A stretch of 64,000 nt of DNA, from assembly GCA_030704615.1 (NCBI GenBank), contig CM060732.1, positions 31,167,053 to 31,231,052 on the forward strand, given 5' to 3'. The DNA is from Takakia lepidozioides (Eukaryota; Streptophyta; Takakiopsida; Takakiales; Takakiaceae). Shown here in pieces: positions 55,160-64,000 of this stretch. The position numbers were made by a program, and so were the translations under genes. Position 1 is the first letter of the stretch; each line of letters starts with the position of its first letter. Below the pieces are notes generated by a model. The model saw only the letters and a list, made by a program, of their open reading frames with translations. It was not told the DNA's origin and searched no databases.

Positions 55160-56690
55160 TAATCAATTTGAGAATATGTGCACCATTTACAATGAAGCAA
55201 CATACCAGGAAAAGATCTGATTATTTCTTTGTTCAATGGCCAGAAAAGGCATTGACTGGTTGGCAACCTTTCCATCCAATCACTTTGCAAATTGGGCGGA
55301 TACAAGAGCCGCATTTCAAAGAACGATATAGATCCAACAAATCCACGTCTGATATCTTCACAGGATTACAGAACTTGAGACAGAAAATAATAATAATAAA
55401 AAATTGGTAGTTGACTACCTGGAGAGAATGAAGACTCTGATCAGGAAACTACCTCAAGCACCAGGTGACGACTTGCAAAAATCATGGTTCATCAACGGAC
55501 TTCGTCATGAATATGTAACCATGGTTACAGTCATGCCTAACAACACTTTGGCTAAAGAAGTAGGAACTGCAAAGAAGAAGACTCTGATGATGAAGAAAAA
55601 CCCAAGCAAAAGAAGAAAGAAGTGATTGACAAAACACTTTGGATCATAAGATAACAGAGGCTATCAATAATTTTAAGGATGAAGGGCCACGAAAGACAAC
55701 ATGGTGTCACAAATGCGGGACTGCAGGACACTTGGCAACAGAATGCCACATGAAAGACAAATACTCAGTGATATTTGTCATATGAACAATCATAATACCA
55801 GCCATTGTATTTACAATCAACGGGCCAAGAAGAGTGGGTACACACGAGAGGTGAGGGTACACCAAGTCCAAATCCGACAGGGAGGATCGGATGGACCAAG
55901 ACGATACAAATATGGGTAATCGTTATCAGAGACCGAGATAACTATCCACCACGGGATAGAGAACATCAACCTAGAAAGGGCCTAGAAACAAGGAAATCAC
56001 GAGATGACACTATTGCAAGAAAGAGGGACATTGGAAACATGGATGTCAGTTGCGAATCAAGCATGAGGCAGAATTGGGAAATATGGAAGCCGGACCAAGT
56101 GTAGCCGTGAGTGTGGTAATTCCTGTAGTAGATACCCTTGCGGTAACCCGAACTCAGGCCAAAAAACAGAAACCTCCAGATAAGGAGATTGAAGAAGAAC
56201 GAAAACAATATCCAGAAAGTGCAGCATGGCAGGAAGAAAAGAGCTTACACCAGGAGGTAAGCAAAGCCATAGCTCAAATGCAAGAAGGAACCCATATACC
56301 TTCTGGAGAGCCAACTCCAGATAATCAAATCAGACCAACGACGAAGACCATGTACGCAGCCACGGAAACAGAATTGGCTGAAGTAATCTGCCAGACCAAG
56401 ACCCAAATTAGCATTGGACAATTATTAAACATTGCTCCACACTGCAAGAAAACTTTATTTCGGGCAATTGAGGCATTGACCCCTACACCAAAACAAAAAC
56501 CAACACCAGAAGTTTACATGATTAAACCCACAACTATACAACAAACTCCAGACTATGACGAAGCAATACCAGTAATACAAGTACGTATGGGACGGAAGCT
56601 GATAACGAATGTACTCATCGATGGAGGATCCGGAGTGAATATCATGACAGAAAGGATTCTAGGGGGGTCGTGGTAAGTTGCGGTGTAGGT
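55151..56690 (+). pseudogene. Ty3/gypsy gag C-terminus and protease
   Basis: It continues gag from the MULE insertion (NQFENMCTIYNEA, LERMKTLIRKLPQAPGDDLQ). There are zinc-knuckle remnants (CHKCGTAGHLATEC near 55710; ICHMNNHNTSHC near 55780 in another frame). An acidic linker and then an aspartic-protease active site, VLIDGGSGVNIM (56610-56645), follow. Several stops and frameshifts disable it. After about 56690 the pol reading is replaced by unrelated sequence, so RT is absent. Confidence 0.82.
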
Positions 56691-57671
56691 TGGGCTCACT
56701 GAACCGCCTATCCGACTACGGTTAGTGCAGGGGGTCCGTGGTCGTACATGGTGGCTATGATCACTATCTAAGTCCTACCGGCAAAGAGAAATCACGTACT
56801 CCTCTTCATAGGGCGAGTTTGCGATTCTAAGTCCTACGGTATCCTTTAATCTACTCAGTAACTGCCTTCCAAGTCTTTGTGTTTTATTGTCTAATTCCTA
56901 CCGCCTAAGCCCCCGAGCCGCCTATAGCTGGGACATGTTTTAATACCTTCACAAGACACCTGCCGAGCCTAGGAAGAAGAGGGAAAATATTCCTCTCCCA
57001 ATGCCCCTCCTTCGCCGAGTGCTTGAGTTCAAGTCTCCTCTAATGGAAGGGCCAACGCTTCCTACCCAATGCCTAAATACTTTGTTCTAGCAAAGGAGTG
57101 GCCAAAATGCCTATCGTCATCCAATAGGTTCACCAAGTTCAATAAGGTGGTTCTAAGCCCCTCAACTCAATAAGTTCAATCAGTTTAATCAACGCCCTTG
57201 CACCACGTGCATCTATCTTATTTAAGCAATTTCGCAAATCAGAAATGTAGGAAAATAAAAAAATTAAGAAAATCAGAAAAAAAAAAAAAAAAAAAAAAAA
57301 AAACCTCCCCTGTGGGAAGTCATGTGGGGAATCCAAAGATATCATTGGCGCTTAAAGATGCCCTTGGGAACCCTGTGGGAACCCAATGAGAACCGAGGAA
57401 CTCCCGAGAACCGTTCCCTGCCGCAGGGAACTGCCGCGACTCTATCGAATGAATGAATCTCGCTGAGAGCTCATCCCTGCCACTACATTCGTTAGTCCAG
57501 AACATGCATGCGTAAATAATAATAAAAACCACTGGGTCCAAGCCAGATTTCACCCCCTTACATTATTTTAAGGTGCTGGTGCGCTTTCCTTCCATGGAAA
57601 AAGTCATCCTCTACCTTGGGCTCTGACACAAAAACTCACTATAGCCGAGTTTTTAGGACATAGTACTTTAT
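56691..57671. other. Unassigned region with poly-A run
   Basis: No domain-bearing frames. A poly-A stretch at about 57271-57301 may mark a retroposed 3' end, but I cannot identify the source. TATTAGAGGGCTG, the LTR-like start, follows at 57672. Confidence 0.4.
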
Positions 57672-58290
57672 TATTAGAGGGCTGTCTGGGACTTAGACAA
57701 TTTTACGGGTTCTGTGGGGTACCCTTAATTTTGCGCAGACTTACGGATGATAGACTCATACCAACAGACGTCTTAGGGGTGACAGACAAGGCTTTAGGGG
57801 TGGTAAGCAAGCTCACACAGTCAGTCACGAGCTTACACAACCTATCACAGTCAATCACAGTCTGACACATCTTGTCACAGTCTTACACCGCCTGTCACCG
57901 CCTGTCACAGCCTGACACAGCTTGTCACAACCTTACCCAACCTTACACAGCCTATCACAACCTATCACAGTCGGTCACAGTCTATAACAACCCGACATAG
58001 CCAGTCACAGCCCGACACAGCTTGGCACAGCCCGTCATAGCGTTAACAGATAACGGTTATCATTGGCAAGGAATGACTGTGTGGGAACGACATCTGTAGA
58101 TGGAACGTGCATTCTGTCTTGGATGATAGTTAGTTAATTAGGCGGTTAGAACAGATTGCAGGCAGAATAGGCAGAGTAGCAACATAGAGAGACACTTCTT
58201 GGAGAGTATTTCTGGCATCACGTTTTGGACATCACAAGAGGAGATCAAGTGGAGAGCACGATCTTGGTATTGGGGAACTGAGTCAAGAAC
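57672..58290 (+). mobile_element. LTR-like block related to the solo LTR, with decamer repeats
   Basis: Its first 120 bp match the solo LTR at 27114 (GGGACTTAGAC, TTTTACGGGTTCTGTGGGG, TACCCTTAATTTTGCGCAGA). The decamer repeat (CACAGCCTGT, CACAGTCTGA) follows at 57820-58050. Similarity fades after about 58260, so its 3' boundary is uncertain. A gag frame begins at 58366, suggesting a degraded 5' LTR. Confidence 0.65.
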
Positions 58291-58365
58291 AACCCGATGT
58301 GACAGACATATGGTGGGATCATGGTGGATGGAGAATCAAAGAATTTGATGTGAATCAAATTCCCT

Positions 58366-60640
58366 GTGAAACTGAAAAAAAAAAAATTGTCCAAACAATT
58401 CTTTCAGAGGTTCTTGGAATTACCAGACGGTTGCAAGGAAAACATTCTTAAGAGAGTGCATGATGCTGTTCCAGAGTGGGGTTTGGAAAAAGGAGTGATA
58501 AAGATTTATCAAGTGACATGTAGGGGGAGAGCAAGTTGGTTACCAACACTGGTTTATGTGATAGCATTGCTATCCATAAAACGAGTGGAATTTGAAAGCT
58601 GGGAGGAACGGAAAGTGAATGTTTACACTCACATGCATGAAGAACTTGAACTGGTAAATAATTGGATTCCTAAGGATATCTTGTGGATCAAACTTACACC
58701 AAGAACAGCCTTTTAGACGTGCTTGCCATATGGTTATATGGTAACAGAGCCTTCTAGTATAGCCAAGGGTGCATGAAAGCTTGTAAGGAATCCAGGCATA
58801 TACGAGAGATACTACCGAAGAGAGTTTTGGTTATTGCCTCATTAAAGATATCAAAGACATGGGACATGAGTAATGAAAGGGTAGCTAGACTCCACAGATA
58901 TTTGGCAAAAAGAGAAAGTTATTTGAAAGCTAATCATCCAGATCTTTGGGAGAGAGGAATAGACATAGGGGAATCATCTGGATCTCTCACACCATTAAGA
59001 CCAGAGAGTACAGCACCCATACCGGAAAAACCAAAGTTGGATGCCACTCCTTCTTATTCTTTACAAGAAAGAGTAAGGGATTTGGCACAGGAAGAAGATC
59101 AGCCACGAGGGGAAAGATCTGAGGTACATCCTTGGATTAAAGATTTGACAGAAATCTTTGATCAGAGTTGGCATGGAACACCAAAAGCAGGAACTCCAAT
59201 TTCTGAAGCACAAGACAAATAAGGAGAGGAAGATGTGAGCCAACGGAGAGTTCAGACTCTCCAACACCACTTCAGTCGAGTTATATGAGTGAGGAAGAAG
59301 AAATCCAAGAGAAGAATTTGGAAGATGAAGAGTATGAAGAAGTAGACCCAACAGTTGAGGTTGAGACTACAACCAAGACATCCCAACCTGTTGGACCTGG
59401 ATCAAGTGGAGCACTTGGATCACAGGCCAACAAGGTGTCGGTTCAGGGGGATTAGGCGGGCAGCTTGGATTTGGCTCTGGGGGGACAGGGAGTGTGGCAA
59501 GTAGTGCAACTGGAGCTGGGGATATTGCAAGTACAGGGGGGCCAGTAGCAGGGAGTGCTCAGGGGCCAACAACTGGTGGGAGTTCCACCACTACAACAGC
59601 AGGGACCAACACCAACAGGTGGACCAGTACTTGTCAAAGGGCAGGGGTGTAGGGCCACAGATGGCGGTACCTCCAACACGGGCAAAGCCACATTTTCCAA
59701 TATATGCAGGAAAAGGGGATCCTGATGTACACATTAGCCAATTTGAGCACATGTGGATTGTGAACAATGAGAATGACGATGATGCCAAGATGAGGTTGTT
59801 TCCTTGTTCACTGATCAAGAAAGCAAGTGAATGGTATGCAAGATTTCCTGATAATCATTTCCTAACCTGGAATGGCCTTAGTACAGCATTCCGAAACAAG
59901 TTCAAGACACGCAAAACTGAGGATGAAGTGTATGGGAGTTTACAACAGTTAAGGCAAAAGAAGCATGAAACTGTTGAAGAATATATGGAGGTAATGATGA
60001 AAAAGCTGGCTGCTATACCAGCACCAGGATTACAGAAGACCTAGTTTGTGAGTGGACTAAGACTTGAATTACAAAAAAAAGTGGATATGCTATCCCATAA
60101 CACAATGGAGGAGGCATTCGAAACAACCAACAGAATTGAGCAATTGGGAATGCTCAGGAGAGATAAAAATGATGATGAGGACTCTGAAGATGAGTCAAAT
60201 GAAGAAGAAGAGCAAGAGCTCAAGAGGAAGAGCAAGAAGAAGGAAAAGTTGAAGAGAGACAACTATGAGAAAAGACTAGAAGAAATCTTGAAAAAGTATG
60301 CCACAGAGGCTGTAACACATTGGAGGAAGGGTGTTGGGTGTGCAAAATGCCAGAATGAAGGCCATACCACAGCTGAATGTCACATGAAGGAGAAACACTG
60401 TACTATCTGTAAAATGGATAACCATTCTACCGAGAATTGTTATTACAATAGAAGGACAGCTGCAAGAGAACCTAGGCAAGTGAGGGTGCATCAAGTGCAA
60501 CCCCAGCCAAGAAAAAACAATAACCAGGACCACTATGGTAGGCTTGGTGGATATAACAATGGTATGGCAGGAAGAGGAAATCTAAGAGGGAATTACCAAG
60601 GAAATCCCAGAGGCAACTATCACCCTGGATTCAAGGGTGA
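58366..60640 (+). pseudogene. Ty3/gypsy gag with two zinc knuckles, truncated by MULE copy 4
   Basis: N-terminus: FFQRFLELPDGCKENILKRV and ELVNNWIPKDILWIKL, homologous to the gag at 49.4-49.7 kb. Core: HFPIYAGKGDPDVHISQFEH (59690-59750), EWYARFPDNHFLTWNGL and EEYMEVMMKKLAAIP. C-terminus: an acidic/basic stretch, then CAKCQNEGHTTAEC and CTICKMDNHSTENC knuckles (60338-60433) and a Gly/Arg-rich tail. Stops at about 58714, 59220 and 60042 and a disordered section at 59230-59610 break the frame. It ends near 60640, where copy 4 begins. Confidence 0.85.
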
Positions 60641-62190
60641 AGACATGCAGCCTAAACCTTGCAAACGTGGTACAAAGCACCTACAATGGAATAAAAGGAA
60701 GGAAACAGTCATTGAAGACTCTTTTCGAACGGTGGGAAGTGCTGAAAGTGCATGCACAAACAAACTCAATCAAATGTGAAAGATGAAGAGACGAACCTGT
60801 GCCCATGGACAAATTCAAAACTCTGGCATCGGTGTAGGTGCAACACTCCACAATCGTTTGAATGAAAGTCGGGCTCCTCTCCCTGGCCCCTCTCCAAGGA
60901 ACCCCATTCCCCCTTCGCAAACACATGTTGTTGTCCACGTAGTTGTGGTGCATGTCAGCCATGGGAGGATCTGTCCTCTCGTCTATGAACTTGCCCCCAT
61001 GAGTGATGGCGAACTCCCCGATGACGGCTGGAGTCGTAGGTGGATGCACTCAGACGAGACAAACAGCTTCAAACAGACGTGTCTGCGAACATGACATCCA
61101 CAAGGAACTAAACAGCTTGAAAACCAGGCCCGTCTATATTCATTTGAGCGACTTATGCAACTGCATCCGAGAACCACCAAGAAGAGGAATAAGAAGGCAG
61201 ATTTATCATCTCTCCCGGACGATCCCCCTTTGTCAGGTACATGTTGTTCACACAATTCCATGTCTTCACGACCCTCACACCTGAGGCTTTCAAATAACTG
61301 GCAAGTGCACGGAGACAAGATGATGAGTTCGGCTGCATATGGCTTCTCCTTCCGGTTCACCCAAGATTTGGTCATTTTTGCTTGCAAAAAAGCATGCAAG
61401 GGAATGCTTAAGAGGATTGAAACAACATTCAAACAACACAGAAGAAGCAAAAGAGAACACGCACTGTGCCGAGGAACTCCACAATCCTCTCCCACACTGG
61501 TGAAGGATCGCCCTTGTAATAAGATTTCTTGGACTCCATCATGGCAAGGAACCCGATGTACCCTCGTGGGATGCTCCACTGCATGGTACGGGTCCTCAGG
61601 ATAACCGCCCCCTTCTTCTTCCTCTCGGATCCCCTAATATGTGGTGGAGTCTCCTTGGTCGGCTGGACATCCGCCGATGGGCCAGTTTCTACAGCACTTC
61701 CCTGCCCACCTACCTGCTCCTGTGCTCCCTTCCCATTACCCCTTCATTTCCCTCCACCAACAGCAGCATCCTTTCCCTTTCCCTTTCTACCTTTACCCGG
61801 GGTATCCTGAGCGGGAGGCTCCTTCTCTACAAGCGTCCTCAAATTTCTATCATGAATCTCGAGGTCAGCAGCTGTGGCGCTGGCTGCTACACGCTCATTA
61901 TCTCTCCTCAAAGACACATCCTGCGCTAGGGTCTCAGAAACTGGGCAATCCAAGTACCAACCACAGCTGGAAAGGTGGTCTGGGCCCCAGTCCTGCAAGA
62001 TCCCTGTAGTAAACATGGTCTGGTTGCCAACAGGAACAAACCACAGGTCCACGAAATCCGGATGTTTGTCCAAACAGTTCTCTGCCATGAGAACATACTT
62101 TATGTACCTGCCGGCACAAAAACAACCTCATTATGCAATGCAACTATTGTCTCCTAGCTTTTCTACCACGTCACAAAGACCCCCAAAAAA

Positions 62191-62308
62191 AGTGTGCGGC
62201 ACCGCACACTGTAATCACCGCACACAAAATAGGCTGAAGGGCCCAGGGTGTGTACGTTGGTGTTACTACACACGGACAGAACAAAAGAGTGTGTGGCACC
62301 GCACACTC
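62191..62308. repeat. Two GTGTGCGG/CCGCACAC palindromes in a copy 4 intron
   Basis: At 62191-62210 perfect nine-base arms (AGTGTGCGG and its complement) flank CA. At 62287-62308 arms GAGTGTGTGG and CCGCACACTC (one mismatch) flank CA. They share half-sites with the family at 8834-9423. Confidence 0.85.
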
Positions 62309-63908
62309 ATATGAGCCCACACAAATCAGGTTGGAGGGAGGAGAGAGTGTCTTTGCAAAACAAAGAAGCATAGGCCATTTTGCACCTGTAAAGGCATCGT
62401 TTCCAGGCTTCCTCTCATTTCTCTTGCTGGTCAAGCTCATTTGTTCGACTGATCCCACCCTTCTTGTTGAACTCCCTGAAGAAATAAGATTGCCACACCA
62501 TTTCCGCATGTATGCTTGGAAGGTGACCTTCGGTGTTGTCATGGTGATGCCATAGTCAGCCAACTGCGTATGTAGAACAGACTGGGCCGTTTATTTTCCT
62601 CCAACTGCAGAACAATTCCAATGCAAGAATGAACCACAAAACTGGGCCATCTCCGGCTTTCCTGGTTTGTTGAAATGGTTTTCACCTCTTGAAGGAACTC
62701 TGGTCCGAAGGTTGGGTCTGCAATTCTCAGCTGCTTCACAAAAGCACTCATAATATTTTTTCTGGTGTTGTTCATCTCTTGCTTGATGTGACTCTTAACC
62801 CCTTTTGCTGACCTTCTCTCTTCAGGGGTAGAGCTGTAGTATTCCAGTTTGTCACGCTGTCTTGCATCCGCAATGTCTTGTTGCAAGAGAATGCACAACA
62901 AATGCATGAACACATGGGCAAGGGAAACAAACAGAAACAAAGTCCTCGAAGCAAAAATACCCAAAGGCCTGGAAGATGTATCTCACCGCGTACATATACT
63001 CCATGAAAGCCTCGCGGGTCAACGAGTACCATGTTTCTGATGTCTTGGATCTCTCACACTTCTTGTACGTCTCTACTGACAGGATGGTCTTGAAGTTGCT
63101 CAAGGGCATCTGCCCGATCCTCTGTATCCTGTACAGAGTGTGCACCAAGCTCGTTTTGACATGCGATGTCTCCATCCCTCTGCAGATTGATGTGTGAAAG
63201 TCAGAAAGAAATTCAAGAATCGAGAACAGAAGAGTGGAAGCAAAGAACCACGGAACCACAACTAGAACATGTAGACGGAGCAACCAACCTGTTCACATCA
63301 TTCATTGCCGTCAGAAGCCCCGTCATGTTCTCGTCACAATCCAGGACCATCGTTCGAACACAGTAATGACACTCTTCCTCCTGTGAGTGCAACCTCCCAA
63401 TGATAACCATCAATGCAAGCAACCGGTGGTTTCCATCCCATACGTGAAACATCTTCCCTGAGAATGCTTGCATTGAAGGTTTCCTAGAGAGAAGAAGTTC
63501 GAAGGATTCGTTCACATGTCTCCAAATGGGATCCCAAGAGTCCGTGATTGACTCATCCACAAGAAGTTCATTGCCTCTGGCATCCCTAGTAGAAACGTAA
63601 AACACTGCGGATCCATCCAAATACCCATGAACGAACTCGGCCTCCGGCTTCTGGATGTCCTTGATGAGGGGTGGACAAACGATGGGCATGGAAACTAACC
63701 TGCACATGGGAATCTTCAATCTCCCACCCGGTGCAAGCATACTTTGCACCATAAGCTACGAATTGACCTTCTGACCCCCCAGCATCTCCGCCGCTTTGCT
63801 TTCATAGAACTCGTTGTCCACATCAATATTGTTCTCCTCATCCTCCGCTCTTTGTATCTTCTCATGCAGAGATACACAGTTAAATGGACATAAGAGAGGG
63901 GCCAAAAA

Positions 63909-63930
63909 CAGTGTGCGATGCCGCACACCA
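63909..63930. repeat. Degenerate GTGTGCG palindrome near the 5' side of copy 4
   Basis: CAGTGTGCGATGCCGCACAC, then CA: the same family as above with two mismatched pairs. It lies upstream of the exon at about 63850. Confidence 0.7.
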
Positions 63931-64000
63931 TACAGAGCTTCAAACTCAAACCTTTTTTTTGTGTTTTCACAAAGTTTCAAATGTGCTTCCTCTTACATCA

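Larger units (their letters stand above)
60640..63980 (-). pseudogene. ParB/MTase-like cargo gene, incomplete (copy 4)
   Basis: Minus-strand exons in order: KIQRAEDEENNIDVDNEFYE (about 63830); LKIPMCRLVSMPIVCPP and GKMFHVWDGNHRLLAL (63752-63290), the ParB/Srx-like domain without stops; ETYKKCERSKTSETWYSLT (about 63080); KQLRIADPTFGPEFLQEV (about 62710); YIKYVLMAENCLDKHPDF and WGPDHLSSCGWYLDCPV (62100-61940); a SIPRGY segment at the motif IV position (about 61580); ASYLKASGVRVVKTWNCVNN (61310); RERSPTFIQTIVECC and VLNLSMGTG (60880-60790). A last exon start GALYHVCKV lies at about 60690-60660, with a stop. It breaks against gag near 60640 with no TIR. The 5' end may lie beyond 64000. Confidence 0.72.

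Overview
The window looks like a repeat-rich nuclear region of a land plant. Decayed PLS-class PPR genes, an OSB-like PDF motif, an LFS-like SRPBCC gene, zf-RVT LINEs, Ty3/gypsy and CACTA elements, and GT-AG introns all point there. The PPR style and repeat load suggest a seed-free plant (fern, lycophyte or bryophyte), but this is inference. Only one gene looks intact and host-like (323-847, minus). Almost everything else is nested mobile DNA.

Layout. 0-3.2 kb: two LINE 3' ends and an SRPBCC gene; the second LINE ends in five phased palindromes. 3.2-8.7 kb: sparse DNA with two dinucleotide arrays and a PPR pseudogene. 8.7-10.2 kb: remnant of a MULE-type element. 10.2-22.1 kb: CACTA elements carrying a captured PPR/PDF-motif gene, one (12235-20373, AAA target duplication) nested inside a sister copy. 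22.1-23.0 kb: another MULE transposase fragment, cut by an LTR. 23.0-32.8 kb: nested Ty3/gypsy remains with a MITE, a solo LTR and a coiled-coil accessory ORF. 32757-42294: a 9.5-kb MULE-type element inserted in Ty3/gypsy pol. 42.3-46.4 kb: RT, then a minus-strand LTR with the same accessory ORF. 46.4-49.0 kb: third MULE copy. 49.1-56.7 kb: a gag-protease region split by a 4.6-kb MULE deletion derivative (50576-55150). 57.7-60.6 kb: LTR-like sequence and gag. 60.6-64.0 kb: another MULE cargo gene on the minus strand.

The most unusual content is the MULE-type family. Its elements share GGGGGNTGCTA-like termini and 9-10 bp target duplications. They carry, head to head, a transposase (zinc-binding N-terminus, DDE core, SWIM finger) and a multi-exon cargo gene. 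The cargo gene encodes a ParB/sulfiredoxin-like domain (VWDGNHRLLAW) followed by a beta-class (permuted) DNA-methyltransferase-like domain whose expected DPPY motif is degenerate. Six copies or fragments lie in this window. Each carries its own family of short palindromes in introns or intergenic spacers, often with a CGG-YG-CCG core and sometimes spaced near whole helical turns. The working hypothesis is a eukaryotic transposon with a ParB-like DNA-binding or modifying protein and its own dispersed palindromic sites. No copy here is intact, so function would have to be tested on an intact relative.
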